DNA of 64,000 nt from Megalonaias nervosa (Eukaryota; Mollusca; Bivalvia; Unionida; Unionidae): assembly GCA_016617855.1 (NCBI GenBank), contig JAECUM010003728.1:62001-126000 (forward strand). The letters are read 5' to 3'. Under the pieces are notes generated by a model that was not told the DNA's origin, ran no database searches, and saw only the letters and a list, made by a program, of their open reading frames with translations. Position numbers and translations under genes: made by a program. Positions 23,448 through 33,383 of this stretch are shown one piece after another; the stretch's first letter is position 1; each line of letters begins with the position of its first letter.

Positions 23448-24759
23448 GTTTCTTGCTTTGCGTCCACTTCTCCCTGTTGAGCTCTCACTTATCCCTGTTC
23501 TGTCCTAAAGAAGAAGTCACTTCTCCCTAAAATTCAAGTCTAGCTTGACCTCTGCTTACATATTGGAATGAAAAATGGCAGCTATCTCAGGGCTTAGATC
23601 ATCGTCTGTCTCCATCTCATCATCCTCATCTGGTTTCTCTATCCCGCTGACAATTTCTGCTTTAACAAAGCCATTCACAATAGCCGACCCATACACCCAA
23701 TCCCATGCATATTTAACCCAATGTGCAACCTAGAAATATGCCTCTGAATTCAGTCACTGTAAATATCAGCACATTTTCCCACCACTCAGCAGTTAGTCTA
23801 AGTCTTTGAACTTGCCGCCCAGCTATTGCATCATTTTCATTTGATGTACAATTATAATGACAACATGTATATCTGGGGGCCTTTCAGCCACAGTATTCTG
23901 TCATTTTAAACATCAGCACAGCTAAAATGATAAATTGATCAATGCATTTTCTCACTCAGCAGGTGGTTGAAGCAGGATTGGCAAGCCACGGAATTTGCCA
24001 CCCAGCTATTGTGTGCATACAGGAGACTCCTGCATACATGATTTTCTGCATCCCACATAAAACAATTTGTGTCCAGATATGCATGATTAAGCATTTCTGA
24101 GACCTCTGATATATATAATTAGTTACTATGTGAAATATATGTATGTCTCTGTGATTTAATTTTTATTATAATGTCTGTATATTAAAGTATTTTCTGTGCT
24201 TTGACAAAAAAAATTTCAGTAGATGGAAGTGCGGAATGACAGTTGCTGGATGAATACTGATGGAAGGTGGTGATTATTGGTTATGTTATGACAAATTCTC
24301 TTTCCCTTAAGAACAAATGAAAGGGGAAAAGAAAGCTATCACTGAATGACTGTTTACACAAAAGTCATAGTTTCATACCTATAGGCCAAGTCTCAAGTTT
24401 TATTTTCATAGCATAAATTTTATATACAATATTCAGAATATATATGGATATGACACAGTGATTTAATTTCAACGCACTGTCTGTTTACACAAAAGACACA
24501 GTTACATACCTATGCTAAACACCATGACTCCAACACAAATTCTGAAAAGATTAGTAAATGAATTAAAAAGCCTGGATTTCTTTTTCATTTACCACATGCA
24601 TGTAAGTCTGAGACACAATGTAAAGCTCCTTCAAGGCTGAAAATTGTTTCCTACAATCTTCTACCCCAGAATACGTTTCAACGAACACTCCCTAATAACA
24701 CATACAGTGAGACATATATGTGAACTAGATACAGGAATCAAAGGTAAGTTTAAGATGCA
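21506..24759. other. No gene seen; several small repeats
   Basis: 21585-21685 shares a block (CAAATCAGGGAGATTAGTGT, then TAAGTGTGAA) with 49950-50025, so a dispersed repeat is present. A (TA)n tract lies at 23411-23445. Direct repeats occur at about 23752-23835 versus 23897-24015 (ATATCAGCAC ... GCCCAGCTATTG, or ACCCAGCTATTG), and a TTTACACAAAAG...CATACCTAT pair at about 24353 and 24484. No coding domain was recognised. Confidence 0.5.
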
Positions 24760-24940
24760 TATGTGTGTGTGTGTGATTTGGATTTTTAACATAGCTTTAA
24801 CAATTTTTCAGTCATATTGCTACAATGTCTGCAGTGTGGCAGTTTATAGTGACATCTAGCACTGGGGCATCATGCCACAGGCATATAGCATGATGTCTCA
24901 CCCAGTCACATTATCCTGACACCATGAGCGTAAGAAGATC
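24760..24940 (-). repeat. SINE family A copy, 5'-truncated
   Basis: On the - strand this matches the body of the SINE at 11153: the TGTCAGGATAATGTGACTGGGT block, then GCATGATG...AGTGCTAGA, then ATTGTTAAAGCTATG. It ends in AATCCAAATC plus a (CA)n tail, seen on the + strand as (GT)n at 24762-24774. The tRNA head is missing. Confidence 0.8.
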
Positions 24941-25014
24941 CAAATGAAATTACAGAACTAAAAGCTGCATGGAAACTCTCGGAACTAAAACACTACATTT
25001 ATAAATGTTTATTT

Positions 25015-26034
25015 TCATGCATGTATTATCATGTGCCTCTTCAAATGATTAATGTATGTAAACATTTTATCACAAACTTTACATTTGAATGGCATATCTC
25101 CAGTATGCATCATCATGTGCCTTTTCAATGTACCACTGGAACTGAGCATTTTATCACAAACTTCACATTTGAATAATCCATCTCCAGTATGTATCCTTTT
25201 GTGTATCTTCAAATGACTACTGCACATAAACAATTCATCACAAACTTCACATCTGAATGGTGTATCTCCAGTATGTATCATCGTGTGCCACTTTAACTGA
25301 CTACTGTAGGTGAACATTTTATCACAAACTTGACATTTAAATGGTTTATCTCCAGTATGTATCATCATGTGTCTCTTCAATGTACTGCGGTCCCTAAATA
25401 ACTTATCACAAGCTTCACATTTAAATGGTTTATCCCCAGTATGTATCATCATGTGTGTGTTCAATGTGCTGCTGGTGCTGAACACTTTATAACAAACTTC
25501 ACACTTATATGGTTTATCTCTGGTATGTATTCTCTTGTGCATCATTAAGTTACTGCTGTCCGTAAATAATTTATCACAAACTTCACATTTGAATGATTTA
25601 TCTCCAGTATGTATGATCATGTGCATTGTCAAAGAACTGCTGTTCCTAAACAATTTATCACAAACGTCACATTTGAATGGTTTATCTCCAGTATGTATCT
25701 TCTTGTGCATCTTCAAGTGCCTACTGCACATAAACATTTCATCACAAACGTCACATTTGAATGGTGTATCTCCAGTATGTATCATCGTATGCTTCTTTAA
25801 TTGACTACTGTACGTAAACACTTGACCACACACTTGACATTTGAATGGTTTGTCTTGGGAATGTGTCCTACTGTGCGCTTTTAGATCACTGTTGTACCTA
25901 AATAATTTAAAACAAATTTCACATTCAATTGGTTTCTCTCCAGTATGTATCATCATGTGCCTATTTAAATGACCACGGGATGTAAACATTTGATCACAAA
26001 CTTCACATTTAAATGATTTATCTCCGGTATTCAT
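25015..26034 (-). CDS. C2H2 zinc-finger protein exon, 12 fingers
   Basis: The 339-codon uninterrupted frame runs from ATG at 26034 to TGA at 25015. It is made of 12 consecutive 28-residue C2H2 fingers of the form F-K-C-x2-C-x12-H-x3-H, joined mostly by TGDKPF-type linkers. All zinc ligands are present. Predicted base-contact positions differ between fingers (for example RGHLN, RHLKM, STLKR), with two similar pairs suggesting recent internal duplication: fingers 3 and 9, and fingers 4 and 10. It is a probable sequence-specific nuclear DNA-binding protein with unknown target. The ATG sits where a linker His-Thr-Gly would lie (MNTGDKS), and the frame stays open upstream to about 26118 without finger code. 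The true start is therefore likely in an upstream exon, or the 5' part was lost. No KRAB, BTB or other effector domain was seen. Confidence 0.75.
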   Translation of the reverse strand: MNTGDKSFKCEVCDQMFTSRGHLNRHMMIHTGEKPIECEICFKLFRYNSDLKAHSRTHSQDKPFKCQVCGQVFTYSSQLKKHTMIHTGDTPFKCDVCDEMFMCSRHLKMHKKIHTGDKPFKCDVCDKLFRNSSSLTMHMIIHTGDKSFKCEVCDKLFTDSSNLMMHKRIHTRDKPYKCEVCYKVFSTSSTLNTHMMIHTGDKPFKCEACDKLFRDRSTLKRHMMIHTGDKPFKCQVCDKMFTYSSQLKWHTMIHTGDTPFRCEVCDELFMCSSHLKIHKRIHTGDGLFKCEVCDKMLSSSGTLKRHMMMHTGDMPFKCKVCDKMFTYINHLKRHMIIHA

Positions 26035-27099
26035 CTTCTTGCATAGGTATCCAAACCAGACGTCGCCAAAATGTCCTATCCTCTTGCAGAACCAATCCGA
26101 ACACGGAGAAAGCTACGAAGTGTTCCGATTAGCAGAACGATATGACTAATCTAGCCCAACGCAGCAATGCAGCTTCTTTTTAGGTCTCACTGGACAGTTT
26201 ATCTGGTGAATTTTCATCCGACAATGACCTATTGCAGAAAAATGAGAATAATTTTACACTGAAGATACAAATAAAAACAAACTAATGATTTTTGTAGAAA
26301 GAATGCGAGATTTTGACTGCGGCAATCAGGTTAATTTCTTACACAACTGGTGGCTTTTATACTGAACCAACACTGCCACCAACCCCTCTTTTTTACATTC
26401 ATTTTTGACAGTAAAGAGCTATTTTGACTATTTTCCTGTGACAAGGCGGCTAAAGGAATCAGTATGTGCCTTATGCATGAATAAAGTTCACTAGTACTAT
26501 AACAAATTTGCATACTTTTCATCACCCCTCAACCATCTAGATTTTTAGATATTTACCTCTGTAGCAGAAATACGTAAATACGTAACCCAATTCGGCTGTT
26601 CATTTGCAGCCCAAGTTATGCATCTGATCTCCAGTGCTAGTCTAACTGTGACATGCAGTCACCAAACAAGCCAACCCATTTTCAAGCTTAACTCAAAGTA
26701 AATCTAAACCACATTACAGATTTAGCTTCTGTGTGAATTTATAAATACTAGGCTTATGATAATTAGGTTCATGCCTTCTACCTTAAAAATTAGGGGAGGT
26801 GTCAAAATACGAAACTATCTAGTGAGACCTTAGTGTTATGTAACTGAAAGGTGGGCAGCACTTCAGTAAAGGAGCAGTGCAAGTAATTTATTTAATGCTA
26901 TGTAAATAGATCTTCTTTTTTTAATAAATTTTATTTCATTTGGGTAGCTGAGTTCCAAATGACTCTCACCAAGGGCGAACAGACCCGTTTCTAGAACAGT
27001 CCATTCGTGAAAATAAAGCTTTCTACGAAAATGAACAGAAAAGCAAAACCAAGACCTATTACAGACCGAGGCCTCTCTAATTGGGTTTGCGTCTTCGTT
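26035..27099. other. No gene seen; possible upstream exon region of the zinc-finger gene
   Basis: The frame of the finger exon remains open to about 26118 on the - strand without recognisable domains. At about 26665-26705 a CCATTTTCAAGC...AAAGTAAAT block recurs at about 44828-44860, so an old dispersed repeat is present. No other gene is supportable. Confidence 0.4.
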
Positions 27100-27387
27100 T
27101 ACCTACCCGGACACCGTCGCCCTTCCTGCTGTCTGTCAACCAAAAATTGTATCAAGACCTATGCAATATCGCGACCGAGGATCATGTAAATTTATCCTGA
27201 TAAATCCATGAGGAATAGCTTGCACGTGCGAGAAGAAATTTCTGAATTTAATGATATCTCTGTCACCTGAACGCCAGGTCTGGTGAATGTTTCTTAGTGT
27301 GTGGGTATCAACTCCGCTAAACACAACTAAAAGACCGCAGTTATCTCTGATCAATTCAGGTATATGGGTATATGAGTATATCGCTGA

Positions 27388-27461
<74 letters not shown>

Positions 27462-27863
27462 TTATTGTGCCTGCCTCGAGAAAATATCCGAGATGGATTT
27501 GATTCTTTGTCTACCATCACATCATCATATACTACAAGATTATTAATGCATCCATTGAGAACATACACAGATGGAGCTTCATCAATATCGGTGATAAAAT
27601 CAATATCATTACCGTCCTTGTCCAACAATTTTGTATTTTCATTAAAATCTTTAAGCACGTTGTAGCATCACTGATCATCTACAGATGGTGCCCACTAAAT
27701 ACAGTTTATCCCACTTGAGCCATCTCGTTATCAGATTAAGCAACAATTGTGTCTTACCAGACCCAGATGGACCTATGATAATTGCTCTGATAGAATTTGG
27801 TAGCGCTGGATGATGCTTGGCTGGCTCCTATTTTCGCGTCGCTGAGAAATCAATTATATCCAT
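27100..27863 (-). pseudogene. Polinton packaging ATPase (A32/FtsK-HerA type), broken
   Basis: Read on the - strand from ATG at 27863: MDIIDFSATRK, a stop (27828-27830), then in frame LPNSIRAIIIGPSGSGKT with a perfect Walker A P-loop (about 27790-27755). The Walker B region follows in the 27658-27460 segment (NNLVVYDDVMVD) with FSRGRHNKP after it. The long (TA)n tract (27389-27457) comes next, then YSYTHIPELIRDNCGLLVVFSG (27380-27310) and a degraded C-terminus to about 27100. Motif order and the GRH and IRDN signatures match genome-packaging ATPases of Polintons, adintoviruses and poxvirus A32. Stops at 27828 and about 27670, and the microsatellite, disable it. Confidence 0.8.
27389..27457. 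repeat. (TA)n microsatellite inside the ATPase relic
   Basis: About 34 TA units lie between the GRHN motif and the IRDN motif of the ATPase. The adjoining code (TATACTCATATACCCATATA on the coding strand) is already TA-rich, which suggests the tract grew from coding sequence. Confidence 0.9.
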
Positions 27864-27885
27864 GTTGTACAAATATAATAATTAT
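27864..27885. promoter_or_regulatory. 22-bp divergent intergenic spacer in element 2
   Basis: The ATPase ATG (-, 27863) and the zinc-ribbon/PLA2 ATG (+, 27886) point away from each other with only 22 AT-rich bases between them. Any promoter must overlap one or both coding starts. A shared bidirectional promoter is inferred from this geometry alone. Confidence 0.35.
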
Positions 27886-28392
27886 ATGAATTTATATTGT
27901 GTTCGATGTAGAGCACCCACCCCCACAAGTGGATTAACAACAGTAATAACAAAATATAAAAAGCGTGCACTTACAGGCAAGTGTATGAAATGTGATACAA
28001 AAAGTATCATTTTATTTCGTCTCCTGCGAATACAGGCGGATATATCGCTGCTTCACTGGGAAAATTACCAGGGACTCCATGAACTAAATACCCAGGGGAA
28101 AAACTTCTGCCTGGATATAATTATTGTGGTCCTGGAACCGGACTTGATATCCGACTTGACGAGAAAGATCAACCAGAACTTGGAGAATATCCAATAAATG
28201 AGACTGATCAAGCATGCCACGTCCATTATGTCTCGTGTAAAAATAAGGATTTACAACAACGATACATGCAGACGTGATGTTGATTCACAAGTTAAAGTCT
28301 GTAAAAAGGATAAATCTCTCAGAGAATCGCTTGCTAATTGGCTGGTAAGATTTGCGATGAAAGGTAAACTAGTACTAGAGGCCGGTAATTAG
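27886..28392 (+). pseudogene. Zinc-ribbon plus PLA2-like protein of element 2, broken
   Basis: ATG at 27886 starts MNLYCVRCRAPTPTSG, then RALTGKCMKCDTKS: two CxxC pairs of a zinc ribbon with the same spacing style as element 1. After a frameshift near 28020-28070 another frame reads LPGYNYCGPGTGLDIRLD and PINETDQACHVHY. This is the calcium loop and active-site helix of the phospholipase A2-like domain, but with the catalytic HD changed to HY (28224-28229). A final piece in a third frame (SLRESLANWLVRFAMKGK) ends at 28392. It lies 22 bp from the divergent ATPase and just ahead of the integrase. A virion membrane-penetration role is inferred from parvovirus VP1. Confidence 0.7.
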
Positions 28393-28413
28393 TCGGCTAA
28401 TTATTATTATACA

Positions 28414-29240
28414 ATGGAATCGGTTTATTACAGCCCAAGAGGATATTGGAGGGGTGGAGCAGCGATTAGTAAACTTGATGACGCAGCAGGTGTAGCACGT
28501 TCTGTTGCTGCAGATTGGTTAGCACGACAGGCAATATGTCACATATATTACCATCACCTAAAACAATTCAGTACGCACATTTTGATGTTAGCACTCCCAA
28601 TGGAGTTAATTAAGCAGATATTTTATTTTTACCACACGATCGCATTAAAAACTGGTAGACGTCAATCGCGCACATATAAATACGCGTTAACTGTCGTTGA
28701 CGAAACAGAACCTTTATCAACTAACGCAGCAGCTGAAGTTGCATCTGTATTTGAACGAATTTATCAACGTGGTGGTCTACGATGGCCACAGTTGCTACGG
28801 GTTGGTCCTGGCAAGGAATTTCTTGGTGCAGTAGCGTCGATCATGAAACAATATAACGTCAAAATCACACGAGGACACACCACATTTCATCGTAATCAGG
28901 CAATCGTTGAGCGATTTAATCGAACACTTGCTGAGCGATTGTTTGGATATCAATATGCGCAGGAAATATCCTTGAATAAAGTTCAGAAAGTCAAGAGATC
29001 TCGTGAATGGGTTTCAAAACTACCAAGTGTGATAGCTGCGTTAAATAATGTAATTACTCGTGGAACTTCCATGAAACCCATCAATGATATCACAACAAGC
29101 ATGTACCAGTACAACGACGTGACTCTTTCTCAAAACAGCCAGTACTAGGTAATATTACTATCAGATATTTATACGAACCTGGTAAACTTGAAGGGGGTAA
29201 AAAAAATGAGCGACTGACCCAATATGGAGTGTAACCACAC
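28414..29240 (+). pseudogene. Polinton integrase, second lineage, frameshifted
   Basis: ATG at 28414 begins VYYSPRGYWRGGAAISKLDD and runs to WLARQAICHIY, the usual N-terminal zinc-binding/leader region. The frame then slips: the first catalytic Asp region (ADILFLPHDR, about 28619-28650) is in the +1 frame with a stop beside it. The original frame resumes at RTYKYALTVVDET. The second catalytic Asp is lost (LLRVGPGKEF where VDPG-type is expected). The catalytic Glu is kept in QAIVERFNRTLAE (about 28902-28940). After the stop at 29148 the C-terminal segment (ITIRYLYEPGKLEGG) continues in another frame to about 29240. The core is related to retroviral integrases but differs clearly from element 1. 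Confidence 0.8.
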
Positions 29241-29249
29241 GTAAAATGT

Positions 29250-30168
29250 TCAGCGTTGTGAACTTTGAAATAACCACACAGATACAGAATCACTCTTACT
29301 AATATTATTTATAAAAACAAAAATATCACCGATATAAAATTTAACAGTTCTGTCTCGTGGAAATACTGTTACATCCATTGTCCACGCATGCGTGTTATGA
29401 TCAACGATCTCTATCGAAGCTCTCCTCGATTTATACTTCGATTCGTACAAAATCTCGCCGGTTATTGTTTTCATCCTTATCGGAAATTTTAATTTCTTTT
29501 CCAGCTCAGCAACATCGTTGATCGTAGTTCCATGTTCCTTGACTCGCTCAGCCCACTCATTTACTTTTTTACGTCCTAAATCCGTTAAACCACTTCCACG
29601 TTTCGCGTTTTTAAAGTGTTTTGTATCTCGCTCAGCTACACAATTTCAGCACCGAAAGTTTCATCGGTTTGAGATCATCAACGCTAGGTTTATCAGTCAA
29701 CGGATATATCGCATAAACAACTGTCGTCATTGGATATGCTAGTTCATAATACAGTTTGTCGACACCAGTCAACATTCCTGGTTTGGAATTTTTACTTAAC
29801 ACTACAATATCTCCAGCGTGATGTGATTCTCGAACAGGGTCACGTTTGTCACGGATAATCCAAGTATCCTCTACTTCCGCAATAAACTTTATTCTAAAAA
29901 GGTACCTTTGTTTGTCGAGATATTCAATAGTCGTCGCTGCTCGCTGGTAATTCATTGTAGCATCAGCGTCGCGCATGATTCTGAATGTTGACCACACATG
30001 AGCTGCGCCATCGTTGCGAAACTATCTCTTGGCGCCACGAATACTACTGATCAGAGTTTGATTCGTCGGTTCAAACAGAGCTCGCGTCGGCAAGTCAGGG
30101 GTTATTCTTTCAAGATCGAATTTCCCTTGAGAAGGCTTGATCGCAGATAATCTCCTAAATTCTTGCAT
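29250..30168 (-). pseudogene. Unnamed conserved-looking protein of element 2, broken
   Basis: ATG at 30168 starts MQEFRRLSAIKPSQGKFDL. An in-frame TAG lies at 30022-30024, after which the frame continues (STFRIMRDADATMNYQRAA ... YYELAYPMTTVVYAIYPL ... DDLKPMKLSVLKL) to about 29632. A frameshift leads to GSGLTDLGRKKVNEWAERV, then PIRMKTITGEILYESKYKS, ASIEIVDHNTHAWT and RTVKFYIGDIFVF, ending at 29250. Total coding sense is about 300 residues. The KYxS ... IEI..HNxHAW pattern resembles proteins I have seen in eukaryotic mobile-element contexts, but I cannot name the family. No nuclease or helicase motif is evident. It converges with the integrase and is divergent from the HNH gene. Confidence 0.55.
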
Positions 30169-30549
30169 TGTTATAATTAAGGAAAATATGAATTTAAATT
30201 ATACTTTAATTTAAGCATATAACGATTCGAGCAAAGAATAACTGCAGGTGGTTGATGATTGGCTCTGCAGCTCCCTGCAACAAAGTCTGTGTAAATGAAT
30301 AATGTTTTGAACCACCTACAAAGGTTTTGACCAGAGAGTCAGGGACCAAAGCCGTGTTTGAAATGTAACAAAGGAGTCCGAGGGGAAACATAATTGTGTG
30401 TAGATGCAGAGGTAGAAAATATAGAACGCTAGAACGGTATTATGACAAATAAATAACGCCAATGAATCTCCTATAAAAACGCTGAGGACTTTCTCTAGAT
30501 TTCGGTCTAGCATAAAATACCAATTTAGACAAATAATATTGCTATATAA

Positions 30550-31008
30550 ATGGAGCAGGGAGAATTTTTAACACATCATATTGTTAAAACTTATGAGGCA
30601 GCTCGTGATGATGTAATTACGAACTGTCGACAAAAAAACCTTATCGGTTTTGTTAATAATAATCGCTATCTCGTAGTCTATGCTGGGGGAAAGATATATC
30701 TTCGTCACAGATTTGTTTACGAGTGTTTTCACGGACTGATCGAAAAAAGTCCTGTGATCGATCATATCAACGGCAGAAAACTCGATAATTTTTTGAATAA
30801 TTTGACACAAAGTCAGAATTGCCAATTTGGAGGTAATGTGAGACTTAGAATATTTGCAAGGTTGGTTATATCTGTGACTGCAGAGACAGTTGAAGAAATA
30901 GAATTTCAAACGAAAAATGCAGCTGCCAATTATTTTGATATTTACGCACCTTCAGTACAACGTGTTGCAAATAATATTACCAGATCAGCATTTTCAAAGA
31001 AATGCTAA
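30550..31008 (+). CDS. HNH endonuclease with NUMOD1-like tail
   Basis: This uninterrupted 152-codon frame has ATG at 30550 with a TATATAA run immediately before it. Residues 51-91 read HRFVYECFHGLIEK, PVIDHINGRKLDN and LNNLTQSQN, the HNH_3-type homing endonuclease core: His53, the Asp71-His72 pair, and Asn residues at 80 and 83-84. Residues 119-150 (KNAAANYFDIYAPSVQRV) resemble the NUMOD1 helix-turn-helix that follows HNH domains in homing nucleases. The product would cut double-stranded DNA at a specific site. It is the only gene of element 2 without a stop or frameshift. Residues 92-112 look less conserved and could hide a compensated indel. It may be an element gene or a nested selfish nuclease. 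Confidence 0.7.
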   Translation: MEQGEFLTHHIVKTYEAARDDVITNCRQKNLIGFVNNNRYLVVYAGGKIYLRHRFVYECFHGLIEKSPVIDHINGRKLDNFLNNLTQSQNCQFGGNVRLRIFARLVISVTAETVEEIEFQTKNAAANYFDIYAPSVQRVANNITRSAFSKKC

Positions 31009-32191
31009 CAACGAATAATATTTCAATATTTCACCCCTGAATTAAGACAGGAAACACCCTCCTGGATTTTGCTCTACCGTAAAACAGAGAGTTTTGGTCA
31101 AGGGAAATAACTCTGCATGGACTAAACATTACTACAGAAGGTACAGCAACTCTACTTGGCTTCTAGGCCACACCTCTTGCATAGCTCAGTTGGTCGAATG
31201 AATGGAAGCGTGAACAGATCGTTTTGATTTTCTGTATGTCTGTGAGTGTGTACCATTCATAAATTCCCGGGAAAGGAAATGCGTTGATGATGATGATGCA
31301 TTTGTAAGTGTCTGATTTTTTGTATGTCTGCATGTGTATGTTCCCAGGAAGGAAAATTAGCGTTCCGTCGTGAAACAATTTTGTTTTTCATTCATTTGAC
31401 TGACTTCAGACTTCGTTTATATACCTTATCGCACGTGTTTTTTTTTTTACAATCTTTGGCTGACCTATTTATCAGCGCTTACACTTGTAAAGGTATATAG
31501 TTACTGGGGCCTAACTCCCTCCACATACACAGGTATAATACCGTCGCAATGTTACTGATTTAGTGGACGGGCTGAACTCAACATGGCGACGTATTATATC
31601 TGCAACAAGGAAGGGGATTTCCAGCTTGAATTTTCCCATTATGTGTAATTTTATATATGAGTTCCGAACGTGTATAGGAAAACAACAACCATAGCTCAAA
31701 CAGTAACGCGTCTGAGCAGGGATCACATAGATAAATTAACGTATGTTCGAATCTCCACAGACACCAAGTAAATTTTTCTATATAAGTAGGGGACAGCAGG
31801 GACTAATTGAAGATAGTGCAAGTATAATCTGAAATCCAACGTGGTGTTATGTCATCGATCTGTGCTAATTGCCTGACTAGACATCATAATTCCTGGGAGG
31901 TCGGGTCGCTCGGATCGCCCTCTGGACCTGCTAGAATGTCGTTTGGCAATCTAGGGGTTGCGTGGGGGTTGTGTCCGCGCTTAAATTTGCACTGATCGAT
32001 ACAAATGCCTGTTGGACGTAAAATACTTTATGAACACTATCAGCTTACGGTAGCAGATGTCTATATATAAATAATGTATATACTCCCAGGAAATACTGCC
32101 AATAAACATCACCGGGGCCCAGCTATCCCTTTTTGACAAAAACTAAGAAATGCAAATACTTTTTTTATTTTAAACAAATAATTATTATGTA
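31009..32191. repeat. Non-coding segment with SINE-like pieces
   Basis: CAAGGGAAATAACTCTGC near 31098 is a motif I associate with molluscan repeats. 31181-31375 starts with a GCATAGCTCAGTTGG A-box-like sequence and then holds two imperfect 90-bp units (GATTTTCTGTATGTCTG and GATTTTTTGTATGTCTG). 31689-31772 has TAGCTCAAACAGT (A box) and GTTCGAATCT (B box) at tRNA-like spacing, a SINE head. No coding domain was seen. The segment separates the HNH gene from the next coding relic and may be a later insertion. Confidence 0.5.
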
Positions 32192-32572
32192 ATGAATTCC
32201 GAAAATATTAATGCTATTAATTTTGCGATTGATAAATTAGAACGTGACGGTTTAAATATTTCTGAACAACTTGATACTGAAAAAATCATTTGTGATTTTG
32301 AATCACTGCAGGAACGAAGATACCAAGGTATATATACACTAGCAGCCGACTACCGGTTTATAAAATTGCTCCAGCAGGCCACGATACAGTCGTTGGCGAC
32401 TGTTGATGACACATAAGTTGAACAATTTGTTTCACTCGCACACTCGATTGAGAAAATTAGATCAGAATTGTCCAGCGAATACGAAACGAAATAGATTGTG
32501 AATGCGCGTGTAAGACAGCTGAGAAAGATTATATCCGATTGTAAAAGTGAAAGTAGTGACAGTGGATTGTAA
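32192..32572 (+). pseudogene. Small helical protein of element 2, two in-frame stops
   Basis: ATG at 32192 opens a 74-codon frame (NINAINFAIDKLERDGLNIS ... TLAADYRFIKLLQQATIQSL). After the TAA the same frame continues with similar composition (QFVSLAHSIEKIRSELSSEY), another stop, and RVRQLRKIISDCKSE to the TAA at 32570-32572. It is charged and rich in heptad-like Leu/Ile, so probably helical or coiled-coil, about 127 codons in all. No family was recognised. Position alone ties it to the element. Confidence 0.4.
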
Positions 32573-33383
32573 ACAAAGGGAAAGTTGTGACACGGTTTAG
32601 ATTTGAGGATTGTATAATGAAACCCTGATCAGTGGCAGGGTCAGTTTTAAATGTTTTACTGCCTAGCTTTGTCAAGTGGTCGGGTAGTCCGATTTTGAAA
32701 ATTGTGAGGGTTAGAAACCCCAGACATTCTCTACTTGATTTTGGTGATTTTTTTAACAAAACGGAAAAATTATTGTCTAATTTTTAATTTCTTTTTTTTT
32801 TATTTTTATTTTTTGACTGATTTTTCAACGTCTTACTGTTTTCTGACTGATTGTTTACAAAGAAAACAAGAAATTACAAAATCAATTAGAGAATGGCTGA
32901 TGATTTTGCCCTAATAAAATCTAAAATTGGACTGGCAAACAATGATTTTTTTGACCCCACTTCGCAGAAATTGTGACAAAATTGGTCATTTTTATTTTAG
33001 ACTTAACAGGGAACATTAGTCTGATCGTAATAGCTTTTGAGCTTGTCAGGTTTAATTCAGGAATGTGCATAATTCAGAATCTGATCTCCATCACATGCAA
33101 CCTTGATAATATGTTTTCGTTGCATATCATTTAACTGTTTCTGCGCTAATAAAATGTTTCATTACTGTGATCACCAACGAGTATATTAACACTACATTTT
33201 TCTGTGTGGGGAAATGTCAAGATTGTTCTGACGGCACTTTCGAGTACCTCTTTGTTCTATAGAAAAACTTTCACGTGTTGGTACATTATATAATACCACA
33301 TAAATAATTGTATGTGTGTACGCTCATAGAGCGTCATCGTAGAACTTTGACTCACAAACAGAATCGTCTATAAGCGTGAAGAT
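32573..33383. other. No gene seen
   Basis: T-rich spacer (a long T-run near 32790) between the helical relic and the convergent end of the capsid-type gene. Confidence 0.5.
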
